Positions 9,454 to 20,519 are shown, counted from the stretch's first letter. The stretch: 64,000 bases of DNA from Flavobacteriaceae bacterium (GCA_013373105.1 JABXIJ010000026.1:62001-126000); one strand, 5' to 3'. A program made the numbers and translations. The notes: generated by a model not told the origin, from the letters alone.

Positions 9454-10193
9454 TATGTTAGTAACATTTGAGTTAATAAATAATTTGCTATAACAATTAA
9501 AATGGTAGTCCAAACTACAGATTGTGTACTAGCTTTACCTACAGCAATTGACCCTCCTTTTACATAATATCCATGATAAGATGGTACTGTTGCAATTAAA
9601 AAAGCAAACACTAATGTTTTAATAATTGCATATGTAATTAAAAATGGATTAAAATCGGTTTGAATTCCTGTTACATAATCTACTCCACTGAATAAACCTG
9701 AGAATACACCTGCAATCCAACCTCCAAAAATTCCTAGTGCCATAGCTAAAGCTATTAAAAATGGATAGAAAAATAAGGTTGCTAATATTTTTGGAAAAAC
9801 TAAATGATTAAGAGAATTAATACCCATAACTTCTAATGCGTCTATTTGCTCAGTAACACGCATTGTACCAATGCTAGAGGTTATATAAGAACCTACTTTA
9901 CCAGCTAAAATTATAGAACAAAATGTTGGTGCAAATTCTAAAATAACTGAACGTTTAGCTGCAAAACCAATTAAAGATTTTGGTATAAAAGGACTCTCTA
10001 AGTTTAATGCAGTTTGTAATGCTATAACACCACCAATAAAAAAGGATATAAACATTATTATACCCAGTGATTTAAGCCCCAACTCTTCAATTTCTTTAAA
10101 AAGTGACTCATAAAAAACTCGCCATTTCTGTGGTTTTCTAAAAACTTGAGAAAGCATTAAAAAATATTTCCCTATGTGTTCTATGTAATTCAA
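9453..10193 (-). CDS. mlaE: MlaE family lipid ABC transporter permease
   Basis: A 246-residue membrane protein of the MlaE/TTG2B family, with about five hydrophobic segments and the family stretch SIGTMRVTEQIDALEVMG that contacts the ATPase. It pairs with the downstream MlaF-type ATPase, sharing one base (TAATG), which implies translational coupling. The known role of the family is retrograde or anterograde phospholipid transport that maintains outer-membrane asymmetry. The divergent gene at 10294 is PafA phosphatase. Confidence 0.9.
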   Translation of the reverse strand: MNYIEHIGKYFLMLSQVFRKPQKWRVFYESLFKEIEELGLKSLGIIMFISFFIGGVIALQTALNLESPFIPKSLIGFAAKRSVILEFAPTFCSIILAGKVGSYITSSIGTMRVTEQIDALEVMGINSLNHLVFPKILATLFFYPFLIALAMALGIFGGWIAGVFSGLFSGVDYVTGIQTDFNPFLITYAIIKTLVFAFLIATVPSYHGYYVKGGSIAVGKASTQSVVWTTILIVIANYLLTQMLLT

Positions 10194-10293
10194 TAGAGTA
10201 ATTTTAAAGCTAAATTAATAAATAACATTAATACAATATTAGAATTGCCTGTACAATCTCTAAATTATTTAATTTTGTTACTTTAAATATATA

Positions 10294-11934
10294 ATGATGA
10301 ATAAAAATATTCTTGTTTTACTAGTGTTAGTTTTATTAGCTTTTGGTTGTAATAAAAAAATTGAAACAAAACAAAAGCCAAAATTAGTAGTTGGTATTGT
10401 AGTAGATCAAATGCGATATGATTACTTAACAAGGTTTAAAGATAGATTTGGTAAAGGCGGATTTAATAGATTATTAAATGATGGATTTTCAGTTGAAAAC
10501 GGTCATTTTAACTATATTCCTACCTATACTGCAGTAGGCCATACTTCTGTTTATACTGGTACAACTCCAAATAATCATGGAATTATTTCTAATAATTGGT
10601 ACGATAAATTTTTAAAGAAATCTATTTATTGCGTTACTGACACCAGTTATAATTCTGTTGGCACAAATTCAAGAAGTGGGCAAAGATCTCCATACAGATT
10701 ACAAACTACTACTATTACTGATGAATTACATTTAGCTCAAAGTATGAAAGGTAAAACTATTGGAGTTGCTATAAAAGATAGATCTTCTATTTTACCTGCA
10801 GGTCATACAGCCAATGCTGCATATTGGTATAATGGAGGTAAAGAAGGAAAATGGATAACCTCATCATTTTACATGAATAGTTTACCTAAATGGGTTGAAG
10901 ATTTTAATGCTAAAGAATTACCAAAAAAATATTTGTCTCAAACTTGGAATACTTTATACGATATTAATACATATACAAAAAGTATAAACGACAACAATGA
11001 GTTTGAAGGTGTGTTTAGAGGAAAGCAATCACCAACTTTCCCTTATAATTTAGATAGTTTAAAAACTAATAATGGTAATTATAGTTTACTTAACACAACT
11101 CCATTTGGCAATACATTTACGGTAGATTTTGCTAAAACAGCTATTGAAAAAGAAAACTTAGGTAAAGGAGAATATACAGATTTTTTAGCTGTAAGTTTTT
11201 CTTCAACAGATTATGTTGGTCACAAATTTGGTCCTCAATCAGTTGAAATTGAAGATACTTATTTAAGATTAGATAAAGATTTAGAAGATTTTCTAAACTA
11301 TCTTGATACACAAATTGGTGTAAATAACTACACTGTTTTTTTAACAGCAGATCATGGAGTGGTAGAAGTTCCATCTTATTTACAATCTATAAAAATTCCT
11401 GCTCATTATTTAGACACAAATTCATTAATTAGATATGTTAACTCTGTTACTAAAAAATATTTTAACTCATCAAAATTGGTCGAAAACATCTCTAACTATC
11501 AGATCTTTTTAAATAAAGAAAAAATTGAATCTCTTAGATTAGACAAAAACGAAGTTGCAGAAAAATTAGTTGATGAATTAGTAAATTATAAAGGAATTTA
11601 TAAGTCAATATCCGCAAAATCTCTGCAAAATACTCACTTTACAAGTGGTGTTTTAAATTCATTACAAAATGGGTATAACCAAAAACTTTCTGGCGATGTT
11701 TTACTAATTCCACTTCCTGCAACACTTACAGGTAGTAAAACTGGTACATCTCATGGTTCTGGTTATAACTACGACACTCATGTACCTATTATATTTTATG
11801 GGAATGGAATAAATAAAGGAAGTAGCAAAAAAAGACATCATATTATTGACATAGCTCCAACTATTGCAAACTTGTTAGAAATTGAACCTTCTAATGCATC
11901 AACAGGTAAAATAATAACTAAGGCATTAAAGTAA
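10294..11934 (+). CDS. pafA: PafA-type alkaline phosphatase (lipoprotein)
   Basis: A 546-residue phosphatase of the alkaline phosphatase superfamily. The N terminus is a lipoprotein signal with Cys19 in LLAFGCN, so the enzyme is probably anchored and faces the periplasm or outside. Residues match the Elizabethkingia PafA active site: metal ligand D38 in VVDQMR, nucleophile T79 in PTYTAVGH, N100 in IISNNW, and a K-x-R pair (K161, R163) in IKDRSS that corresponds to K162/R164. Other metal ligands appear in STDYVGH, TADHG and GSHGS-like motifs further on. PafA is a phosphate-monoesterase that in other Bacteroidota works even when phosphate is plentiful. The next gene starts 1 bp after the stop. 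Confidence 0.9.
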   Translation: MMNKNILVLLVLVLLAFGCNKKIETKQKPKLVVGIVVDQMRYDYLTRFKDRFGKGGFNRLLNDGFSVENGHFNYIPTYTAVGHTSVYTGTTPNNHGIISNNWYDKFLKKSIYCVTDTSYNSVGTNSRSGQRSPYRLQTTTITDELHLAQSMKGKTIGVAIKDRSSILPAGHTANAAYWYNGGKEGKWITSSFYMNSLPKWVEDFNAKELPKKYLSQTWNTLYDINTYTKSINDNNEFEGVFRGKQSPTFPYNLDSLKTNNGNYSLLNTTPFGNTFTVDFAKTAIEKENLGKGEYTDFLAVSFSSTDYVGHKFGPQSVEIEDTYLRLDKDLEDFLNYLDTQIGVNNYTVFLTADHGVVEVPSYLQSIKIPAHYLDTNSLIRYVNSVTKKYFNSSKLVENISNYQIFLNKEKIESLRLDKNEVAEKLVDELVNYKGIYKSISAKSLQNTHFTSGVLNSLQNGYNQKLSGDVLLIPLPATLTGSKTGTSHGSGYNYDTHVPIIFYGNGINKGSSKKRHHIIDIAPTIANLLEIEPSNASTGKIITKALK

Positions 11935-11935
11935 T

Positions 11936-13063
11936 ATGGTAAAAAAAGTAATTCTATTTCTATTCATTTTTGCATTATCAAATGCTGTAAAAGGTCAAGT
12001 ATCAAACTTTATCGAGAAGTTTGAATTATCAAATAATTTAAATGAAAGTTCTGGATTACTTTTTTTTAATGATAAAATCTTAACCCATAATGATAGTGGT
12101 GACTCTCCAAATTTATATGAGTTAGATAAAAACTCAGGAACTATTCTTAGAACAATATCTATAACTAATGCAACTCATATTGATTGGGAAGATATTGCAC
12201 ATGATGAAACCTATATTTATATTGGAGATTTTGGCAACAATAATGGTAATAGAACTAATCTAAAGGTTTATAAAATATCTAAAACAGATTACTTAAATAA
12301 CACTTCTATTACCGCAGAAGAAATAGAGTTTAATTATGAAGATCAAACCGATTTTACCTCAAGACCCAACAATAATAATTTTGATGCTGAAGCTTTAATA
12401 GAATATAGAGGCACTCTATATATTTTTAGTAAAAATTGGGAAAACTCTCAAACAAAAGTTTATAAATTACCTACAATTGCTGGTACACATACAGCCGTTA
12501 AAGTTAGTGAAGCTAATGTAGAAGGATTAATTACTGGAGCAACAACTGTAAACGATCATATTGTACTTTGTGGTTCTGACACAGTAGGCCCTTTTATTGT
12601 TTTTATTAGTGGTAATAGAAGTCCTGGTGATGATATTTTTAGTAGTGGTTTTGAAAAATCTACGCTTAACGAAAATCTTGAAGTTACAAGTCAAGTTGAA
12701 GCTATAGCAGCAACTAATGATGGTGAGTTTTATCTTTCTAGAGAACAAAATAACGCTTTTGGCAATGCACTTTCTGCAAAAGTATATGAGTTTAAAGACA
12801 ATAGAAGTTTAGTTTTAAATACAAATGATTATAAACTAAACTCTTTTGAAGTTTATCCAAATCCAACACTTAATGTTATTAATATAAACACACCTGATTC
12901 AATTAAAGAAATTGCTATTTATAATGTTTTAGGTAAAAAAATAGTAAGCACATCAACTTTTAAAAAAAGGCTCGATGTTTCTTTTTTGGCAAAAGGAATT
13001 TACTTGCTTAAAGTTACTTTTAGTGATAATAAAGAAAAGACAAAAAAGATAATTAAACTTTAA
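11936..13063 (+). CDS. T9SS type A sorting domain-containing secreted protein
   Basis: A 375-residue exported protein with a signal peptide ending near VKGQ (about residue 21). Its last ~75 residues form a type IX secretion sorting domain: FEVYPNPT, IAIYNVLGKK, L-D-V-S-F-L-A-K-G-I-Y-L-L-K-V and a final KKIIKL. The body (about 25-290) has repeated Asp/Gly-rich beta strands such as DWEDIAHD and YIGDFGNN, typical of beta-propeller-like folds, without a recognisable catalytic site. It should be carried across the outer membrane by the Por machinery. It starts 1 bp after pafA and is likely in the same operon. Its 3' end overlaps the convergent prsW-like gene by 11 bp. Confidence 0.85.
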   Translation: MVKKVILFLFIFALSNAVKGQVSNFIEKFELSNNLNESSGLLFFNDKILTHNDSGDSPNLYELDKNSGTILRTISITNATHIDWEDIAHDETYIYIGDFGNNNGNRTNLKVYKISKTDYLNNTSITAEEIEFNYEDQTDFTSRPNNNNFDAEALIEYRGTLYIFSKNWENSQTKVYKLPTIAGTHTAVKVSEANVEGLITGATTVNDHIVLCGSDTVGPFIVFISGNRSPGDDIFSSGFEKSTLNENLEVTSQVEAIAATNDGEFYLSREQNNAFGNALSAKVYEFKDNRSLVLNTNDYKLNSFEVYPNPTLNVININTPDSIKEIAIYNVLGKKIVSTSTFKKRLDVSFLAKGIYLLKVTFSDNKEKTKKIIKL

Positions 13064-13730
13064 AAAAAGAATTTTGTTGGTGATTTTTTATTGCTTTTTT
13101 TGATAAAACTATGCCAATAATTAAAGATATAAAAGCTCCAATAACTATTCCTGGAATATAATTTATGAATAAGAAAAAATCATAAGCTCCATGAAAAAGT
13201 ACGGCAATAAATAACCCAAAAAAATTATTATAGTTTTTGTTTTTAGAAAACTTTGCTTTACCCATATAAAATCCCATTAAAATTCCAAAAGTAGCGTGTG
13301 CAGGCACTGCTGTAAAAGCCCTTAAAATTCCAGTAGAAACTCCATATTGAAAAACATAAAGTATATTTTCTAATGCAGCAAAGCCCATAGAAACCATAAC
13401 AGCATATACAATACCATCAAAAGGTTCATTAAATTCAATATTCTTTTGAGCATAATATTTAACAACAATGAATTTCGAAAATTCCTCAACTAAAGCTACA
13501 ATAATAAATGCTCTAATAAATTCTTGAAGTATTTTTGGTAAACCTTCTAAAGGAATAATAACATTAAGAATTATTCCAAAAATTACGGTAATAAATACAC
13601 TAAAAAAGGCACCTAATAAAAAGTTTTTTGCTAAAAAAGGAATAGGTTCTTTCTCAAATTTATCTTTAAAATAAATGTGTAGCACCACAATCATAGCTGG
13701 TGCAACAGAAAGTAAAAGTAAGTTTATCAT
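13053..13730 (-). CDS. PrsW family intramembrane metalloprotease
   Basis: A 225-residue protein with about eight hydrophobic segments. It carries the family motifs ALVEEFSKF (EExxK type), a HATFGILMGFYMG helix and HGAYDFF, whose Glu and His residues form the predicted zinc site. PrsW of Bacillus cuts the anti-sigma factor RsiW within the membrane; the target here is unknown. It follows the CtlX-like gene directly (its ATG at 13730 abuts that stop), so the two form an operon. Confidence 0.85.
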   Translation of the reverse strand: MINLLLLSVAPAMIVVLHIYFKDKFEKEPIPFLAKNFLLGAFFSVFITVIFGIILNVIIPLEGLPKILQEFIRAFIIVALVEEFSKFIVVKYYAQKNIEFNEPFDGIVYAVMVSMGFAALENILYVFQYGVSTGILRAFTAVPAHATFGILMGFYMGKAKFSKNKNYNNFFGLFIAVLFHGAYDFFLFINYIPGIVIGAFISLIIGIVLSKKAIKNHQQNSFFKV

Positions 13731-14660
13731 TTATTGTTTTGGTAAAAAAACCTCAGCTATCATACAACGTGCACTTCCACCACCACATGTTTCAATAGTT
13801 TCTAAAGAACTATAAATTATTTTACAATGGCTTTCAATTCTTTCTATCTGTTGTTTTGTAAGTGATTCGTATGCAGCTAGACTCATTATTAAAAATCGTT
13901 CATCATTATTCCCTTGAACTTGTAGCATATTGCCAGCAAAATTATGCATTTGAGATTCACTAATTTTAATAATTTCTTTATTTGTATCTTTTAAATGTAG
14001 TATTACATTCTTCTTTTCTTTTTTATCATCTATTGTATCTAAACAAATTACAGCAAAAGTTTCTGCAATACACATCATTACATTCGTATGATAAATAGGT
14101 TGTCTAGTATTTTCAACTGTTTGATTAGCTGTAAAAATAACTGGAGTATACTCAAAATCTTCACAAAATTCAATAAAAAGTTCTTCATCTGCTCTTGGAG
14201 AAATTGCGCAATAGGCTTTTTTATGAACTCTATCTAAAATCATACTTCCAGTGCCTTCTAAGAAAAAACCTTCTTCTTCAGCAGAAGTATAGTCCATAAT
14301 ATTTTCAATATTAAAACCATTATTTTCTATATCTAATAGAATCTCTTCCCTACGTTCTAAGCGTCTATTTTCTGCAAACATCGGATATAAAACTACAGTA
14401 CCATCTTCATGAAATGAAACCCAGTTATTTGGAAATATAGAATCTGGAGTATCAAATTCGAGAGAATCAGAAACTACAATAACATTAATACCATACTTTT
14501 TTAATTTAGTTACGTAATTATCAAACTCTTCTTGTGCTTTCTTATTAATAGTAGCATTTCTTAAGTCTAAATCTTCTTGGAAATAATTATTAACAGCTGT
14601 TTGTTCGTTCATCCTAAAGTTAATTGGACGAACCATTAAAATATTATTTGTCGTTTGCAA
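13731..14660 (-). CDS. ctlX: CtlX-type citrulline/arginine hydrolase (amidinotransferase superfamily)
   Basis: A 309-residue cytoplasmic enzyme of the guanidino-group-modifying superfamily. Recognisable parts are the N-terminal MVRPINFRMN, the DSIFPNNWVS substrate-carboxylate region, the EGTGSM motif, the H-T-N-V-M-M segment with the catalytic His, and the C-terminal CGGGSARC with the nucleophilic Cys. These match the citrulline utilisation hydrolase family (CtlX) known from Francisella; deimination of arginine or hydrolysis of citrulline is likely, but substrate is not proven by sequence. A second superfamily member lies 1.9 kb away at 16515. Confidence 0.82.
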   Translation of the reverse strand: MQTTNNILMVRPINFRMNEQTAVNNYFQEDLDLRNATINKKAQEEFDNYVTKLKKYGINVIVVSDSLEFDTPDSIFPNNWVSFHEDGTVVLYPMFAENRRLERREEILLDIENNGFNIENIMDYTSAEEEGFFLEGTGSMILDRVHKKAYCAISPRADEELFIEFCEDFEYTPVIFTANQTVENTRQPIYHTNVMMCIAETFAVICLDTIDDKKEKKNVILHLKDTNKEIIKISESQMHNFAGNMLQVQGNNDERFLIMSLAAYESLTKQQIERIESHCKIIYSSLETIETCGGGSARCMIAEVFLPKQ

Positions 14661-14838
14661 TTGTAAAAAAATTTGAAAGCAAAAATAGGTTAAATTAAAA
14701 ATTGTTAGTTAAAATATTTTCAGAATTTTTAATTTTTGTTTAACAATTTTTAATTTTTATTTAACAAAAATAAACATACGTTTTGTTTAAATTTATAATG
14801 TTTTTATTAAACAATATTAACTTTTAAACCCTCAAATT

Positions 14839-15789
14839 ATGAAAACTATTTTAAAATCGTTCGTATTATTAGTAACAGTATCATTCTTTGTATCATGTAG
14901 TGATAATGATGATATAACAATACAAACTAACACAATTGTAGATGTTGCAATTCAAAATGATTTAACAGCCCTTGCAGCAGCTGTAACTAGAGCAAATTTA
15001 GTAGAAACACTATCAGCAGATGGTGACTTTACAGTTCTAGCACCAACAAACCAAGCATTTACCTCTTTTTTACAAGATAAAGGTTTTGCCTCTGTAAATG
15101 ATGTTCCTGTACCTGTTTTAAGAAACATTTTATTAAACCATGTAATTAATGGAAGATTAAGAGATGCAGATTTATCAACTGGTTATGCAAATACAAACGC
15201 AACTAGTGATGTTAACGGAAATCCACTTTCTATATATATAAACACTGAAAACGGAGTTGAATTTAATGGGGTCTCAACTGTACAAACAGCAAACGTAACT
15301 GCAGATAATGGTATTGTTCACGTGGTTGATGCTGTAATAGATTTACCTACAGTAGTGACTTTTGCTACAGCAGACCCCAATTTTTCAATATTAGTACAAG
15401 CATTAACTCGTGAAAGTTCATTTAACTATGTACAAACGTTATCTACTGATGCTAATACATCTCCTGCACCTTTTACAGTTTTTGCTCCAAATAATGATGC
15501 TTTTGTGGACTTACTAGGAGAATTACAAGTACAAGGATTGGGTGATATACCTACAGCAACATTGTCTTCTACATTAAATACACATGTTGTTGCTGGTGCT
15601 AATGTTTTAGAGAGTAATTTATCTGATAATTTACCTGTTGATACACTAGGTGGAGATTTAACAGTAAATATTACTTCTAGTGGTGCTACTTTAACTGATT
15701 CACAAGGTAGAATAAGCTCTATAATTGCTACAGATATTCAAGCAAACAATGGAGTAATTCATGCTATAAATAAAGTTGTTTTAGAGTAA
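14839..15789 (+). CDS. Fasciclin-domain lipoprotein
   Basis: A 316-residue lipoprotein with a Cys20 lipobox (FFVSC). Two fasciclin (FAS1) domains follow, about residues 33-172 and 173-316; each contains the FTVLAPTNQAF / FTVFAPNNDAF box and the later GIVHVVDAV / GVIHAINKV box. FAS1 proteins are usually surface adhesion or matrix-binding proteins. The gene stands alone, with an AT-rich upstream region holding TAACTTTT at about 14818 and a strong terminator at 15813. Confidence 0.9.
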   Translation: MKTILKSFVLLVTVSFFVSCSDNDDITIQTNTIVDVAIQNDLTALAAAVTRANLVETLSADGDFTVLAPTNQAFTSFLQDKGFASVNDVPVPVLRNILLNHVINGRLRDADLSTGYANTNATSDVNGNPLSIYINTENGVEFNGVSTVQTANVTADNGIVHVVDAVIDLPTVVTFATADPNFSILVQALTRESSFNYVQTLSTDANTSPAPFTVFAPNNDAFVDLLGELQVQGLGDIPTATLSSTLNTHVVAGANVLESNLSDNLPVDTLGGDLTVNITSSGATLTDSQGRISSIIATDIQANNGVIHAINKVVLE

Positions 15790-15812
15790 AAAAACATTCT
15801 TTTGAATTAATG

Positions 15813-15839
15813 AAAAGCTGCCAAATGGCAGCTTTTTTA
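15813..15839 (+). terminator. Terminator after the fasciclin gene
   Basis: An 11-bp stem (AAAAGCTGCCA / TGGCAGCTTTT) with a two-base loop followed by a T run, 24 bp after the stop codon. Confidence 0.85.
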
Positions 15840-15973
15840 TTTAATATAATCAGGTATTCTATACTTTAATCAAATAAAATCCTTTTCATAATAAGAAGTT
15901 AAAATTTATAACTAAAAAAATCAATAATATTATTTACTACCTTAACATTACTATTAATCAATTAAATTATATT

Positions 15974-16445
15974 ATGAAAAAAAATCATTTTACTTTTTGC
16001 AATTACTTTAGGTTTTGCAATTAACACAACTGCTCAAGAAGGATTAAGAGTTGGAGCTCATTATGCTTTTCCTGTTGGTAATGCATCTAATGCTTACTCA
16101 GGTAATTTTGGTGCTGATATTTCATATTTATGGAATGTGAAAGATAATTTAGCACTTGGTGTTGCATCTGGATACTCAATTTTTAATGGTGATAATGGAT
16201 TACCAAATTATTCTTTTATTCCTGTGGGTTTAACAGGTAGAGCTTCTTACGGAGAACACTTTTTCTACACTGGAAAACTTGGTTATGCAATTGCAACTGA
16301 AAGTGGCTCAGAAGGAGGTTTTCATTATGAATCTAAATTAGGTTATATGTTTGGGCAAACAGATGTTGGTGTTTTCTACAAAGGCATTAGTGTAAACGGT
16401 GGAAGTATAGGTGCACTTGGTTTAGGTGTTGCATTCAAAATTTAA
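15974..16445 (+). pseudogene. Small outer-membrane beta-barrel protein, frame broken at an A8 tract after the ATG
   Basis: The ATG at 15974 is followed by eight A residues (15977-15984). Read as seven A, the product starts MKKIILLFAITLGFA and continues to a signal peptide ending at TTAQ, then EGLRVGAHYAFPVGN and a beta-barrel that ends VAFKI at 16445. As sequenced, the ATG frame hits a stop within 20 codons. In the long frame a TGA lies immediately upstream, and no ATG occurs until 16137, which would omit the signal peptide. So the gene needs a one-base change or slippage to be expressed. The mature part (about 135 residues) has alternating Gly/aromatic strands like a small porin-like outer-membrane protein. 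Confidence 0.75.
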
Positions 16446-16464
16446 AAAAAACTTCATTTTTAAT

Positions 16465-16497
16465 AAAAAAAAGAGCACTAAATTAGTGCTCTTTTTA
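16465..16497. terminator. Bidirectional terminator between convergent genes
   Basis: AAAAGAGCACTAA pairs perfectly with TTAGTGCTCTTTT, with A and T runs on both sides. It can end transcription of the outer-membrane protein gene (plus) and of the amidinohydrolase gene at 16515 (minus). Confidence 0.85.
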
Positions 16498-16514
16498 TTT
16501 TAAGTTATTTATTA

Positions 16515-17429
16515 TTAATCTCTTATCAAGGGTAAAGTAGAGCATCTTAGTAAGCCTTCTTGTTTCGCAATTTCACTATAATTAACCTCTTCAACTGTAA
16601 ACCCTTTTTCTCTTAACCAAGTGTTTAATCTTGTAAAGTTTTTTTCAGAAATAATTACCTTTTCAGAAATTGAAAATACATTACTATTCATATGGTACAT
16701 TTCATCCTTATCTATTTCAAAGATATTTTCTTTACCAAAATAATTTACTAACCAGTTATATTCCTCTTCAATTAAAAAGCCATTCTTATGAATAATTGCT
16801 TTTTCTGTTCCTATAGGTTGAAAACAACAATCTAAATGTAAAGCATTTTCTTTAGGGTTTGTATTCGATTTTCGTAAATCAAAAGATTTTACTTTCTTTT
16901 CAGGAAATAATTTTCTAATCTCTTCAACAGCTTTTAGGTTTGTTCTTGCTGTTATAAAATCAGAATAATCATCACCAGAATAAGTTCCAATAAAAATATA
17001 ATCGTTCCAAGGCATTACATCTCCACCTTCAATATGGCATTCTTCTGGAAGTACAATAATATCTTTGGGATTAATATGGCGTGTTAAATGTTCTATTGCT
17101 TCATATTCCTTTTCTCTATCTGGTAAAATATTAGCTTTAATTAGTTTATCTTCAATTACAAAAGCAATATCTCTAGAAAATATTTGATTGTAATCTTCAA
17201 TTACTTTTGGTCTATAAACTTGAACATCGTATTTATTTAATACAGCTGCAACAGCTTCAATTTCCAATACCATATCTTTTTCTTTAGGGTAGGTTCCCAT
17301 TTTGATATGTTGAATGCTTTTTGGATCGTAAGCTTCCTCTAAAGAAGGAATTGGGCCATTTGAATTGGCAATACCTAATACAACTGCTTTTAATCTAGAA
17401 GTTTCGTTTTTTATATTAAGTTTTAGCAT
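16515..17429 (-). CDS. Arginine deiminase / dimethylargininase-like amidinohydrolase
   Basis: A 304-residue enzyme of the amidinotransferase fold. I start it at the ATG at 17429 (MLKLNIKNETS), because the longer frame to 17453 would begin inside the terminator of the upstream gltA gene. Visible motifs are FSRDIAFVI, the HIEGGDVMP segment, LHLDCCFQP with the catalytic-region His, and the C-terminal LRCSTLPLIRD with the nucleophilic Cys. It resembles the DDAH/ADI group that hydrolyses arginine or methylarginines to citrulline; the exact substrate is open. It lies downstream of citrate synthase on the same strand but beyond that gene's terminator. Confidence 0.83.
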   Translation of the reverse strand: MLKLNIKNETSRLKAVVLGIANSNGPIPSLEEAYDPKSIQHIKMGTYPKEKDMVLEIEAVAAVLNKYDVQVYRPKVIEDYNQIFSRDIAFVIEDKLIKANILPDREKEYEAIEHLTRHINPKDIIVLPEECHIEGGDVMPWNDYIFIGTYSGDDYSDFITARTNLKAVEEIRKLFPEKKVKSFDLRKSNTNPKENALHLDCCFQPIGTEKAIIHKNGFLIEEEYNWLVNYFGKENIFEIDKDEMYHMNSNVFSISEKVIISEKNFTRLNTWLREKGFTVEEVNYSEIAKQEGLLRCSTLPLIRD

Positions 17430-17439
17430 TTTTAAATAT

Positions 17440-17467
17440 AAAAAAAGCTTCATATTTATGAAGCTTT
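17440..17467 (-). terminator. Terminator of gltA
   Basis: An 11-bp inverted repeat AAAGCTTCATA / TATGAAGCTTT lies 24 bp after the gltA stop. On the minus strand it is followed by a run of T. Confidence 0.8.
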
Positions 17468-17490
17468 ATATCTAACAAATATAATTTATT

Positions 17491-18777
17491 TTATCTTTTA
17501 TCGATAGTTACAAATGGTCTTTCATTTTCTCCAATATAGATTTGACGTGGTCTACCTATTGGCTCTTTTCTTGACCTCATTTCTTTCCATTGAGCTATCC
17601 AACCTGGTAAGCGACCTAGAGCAAACATTACTGTAAACATCTCAACAGGAATACCCATTGCTCTATAAATTATTCCTGAATAAAAATCTACATTAGGATA
17701 TAATTTTCTTTCTACAAAATATGGATCACTTAAAGCTTCTTTCTCTAATCCTTTAGCAATTTCTAATATTGGATCTTCTACTCCTAACTGAGTTAATACT
17801 TCATCAGCAGCTTTTTTAATGATTTTTGCTCTTGGATCGAAATTCTTATAAACTCTATGACCAAAGCCCATTAATCTAAATGGATCTGATTTATCTTTAG
17901 CCTTAGCCATATATTTTTTAGTATCTCCACCATCTTCTTTAATTGCCTCTAACATCTCAAGTACAGCTTGATTTGCTCCACCATGTAATGGTCCCCAAAG
18001 CGCTGAAATACCAGTAGATAGAGATGCAAATAAACCTACATGAGATGAACCTGCAATTCTTACTGTAGATGTAGAACAGTTTTGCTCATGGTCTGCATGT
18101 AAGATTAATAATTTATCTAAAGCGTTCTTTATAACAGGATTTATAGAATAGTCTTCATTAGGTTTTTCGAACATCATTTTTAACATGTTGTCTACATACC
18201 CTAAAGAAGTTGATCCATAATTTAATGGTAATCCTAATTTTTTACGCATTGTATAAGCGACTAAAACTGGGAATTTACCCATAATTTTAACAACAGCTTT
18301 ATATACTTGCTCTTCTGAGTCTGTATTTACTGAAGAAGGATTAAATGCTGTTAATGCACTTGTTAATGAAGATAAAATTCCCATTGGATGTGCAGACTTT
18401 GGAAAAGCGTCTAAAATCTTTTTTACATCATCATCTACAACAGACATTTCTTTAATATCTGCATGAAATTTATCTAATTGTTCTTTGGTTGGTAAATCAC
18501 CAAATATTAAGGCATATGATACTTCTAAAAAGCTTGCATTTTCTGCTAATTGTTCTATTGGATATCCTCTATATCTTAAAATTCCTTTTTCACCATCCAA
18601 GAATGTTATAGCACTTTCACATGAACCAGTATTTTTAAAACCAGGGTCTAAAGTAATAATACCATTTGTAGAACCTCTTAACGATTTAATATCTATGGCA
18701 ACCTCATTTTCAGTACCTTTTATTAAAGGTAATTCATAACTCTTATCTCCAATTTGTAGTTTTGCTATATCTGACAT
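17491..18777 (-). CDS. gltA: Citrate synthase
   Basis: Condenses acetyl-CoA with oxaloacetate to make citrate, the entry step of the TCA cycle. The start chosen at 18777 (MSDIAKLQIGDKSYELP) gives 428 residues, the normal length for hexameric type I enzymes; the longer frame to 18852 adds 25 residues with no family match. Catalytic motifs are ILHADHEQNCSTSTVR (His), GPLHGGANQAVL (His) and MGFGHRVYKNFDPRAK, with a later Asp in the PNVDFYSG segment. It is followed by a terminator and preceded by enolase on the same strand, with a separate terminator between them. Confidence 0.96.
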   Translation of the reverse strand: MSDIAKLQIGDKSYELPLIKGTENEVAIDIKSLRGSTNGIITLDPGFKNTGSCESAITFLDGEKGILRYRGYPIEQLAENASFLEVSYALIFGDLPTKEQLDKFHADIKEMSVVDDDVKKILDAFPKSAHPMGILSSLTSALTAFNPSSVNTDSEEQVYKAVVKIMGKFPVLVAYTMRKKLGLPLNYGSTSLGYVDNMLKMMFEKPNEDYSINPVIKNALDKLLILHADHEQNCSTSTVRIAGSSHVGLFASLSTGISALWGPLHGGANQAVLEMLEAIKEDGGDTKKYMAKAKDKSDPFRLMGFGHRVYKNFDPRAKIIKKAADEVLTQLGVEDPILEIAKGLEKEALSDPYFVERKLYPNVDFYSGIIYRAMGIPVEMFTVMFALGRLPGWIAQWKEMRSRKEPIGRPRQIYIGENERPFVTIDKR

Positions 18778-18906
18778 TATCTGTTTATTTATTGTAAAAA
18801 TTCGTTGCACGAAGATACCAAATTTTGATACATTTTTAAAATAAGACAACATAGATTTTTGATATGAAAAAATAACTGTTAACGATTTAACAATACTTTA
18901 ATAAAT

Positions 18907-18937
18907 AAAAAACCTCACAGCGATTGTGAGGTTTTTT
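18907..18937 (-). terminator. Terminator of eno
   Basis: CCTCACA pairs with TGTGAGG around a five-base loop, with A6 and T6 flanks. It lies 25 bp after the enolase stop, and the flanks make it usable on either strand. Confidence 0.85.
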
Positions 18938-18961
18938 GATTAACAAAAATCAATAAAATAT

Positions 18962-20519
<1,558 letters not shown>

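Noticed and set aside
16137-16445. A 102-residue gene starting at the ATG at 16137
   Set aside because: It lacks the signal peptide and first strands that are plainly encoded upstream in the same frame; the A8 frameshift explains the gap better.
17430-17453. Longer N terminus of the amidinohydrolase (MKLFLYLK)
   Set aside because: Those codons come from the gltA terminator hairpin and are not part of the family N terminus.
18778-18852. A 25-residue N-terminal extension of citrate synthase
   Set aside because: It is unlike citrate synthases; MSDIAKLQIGDKSYELP is the normal start.
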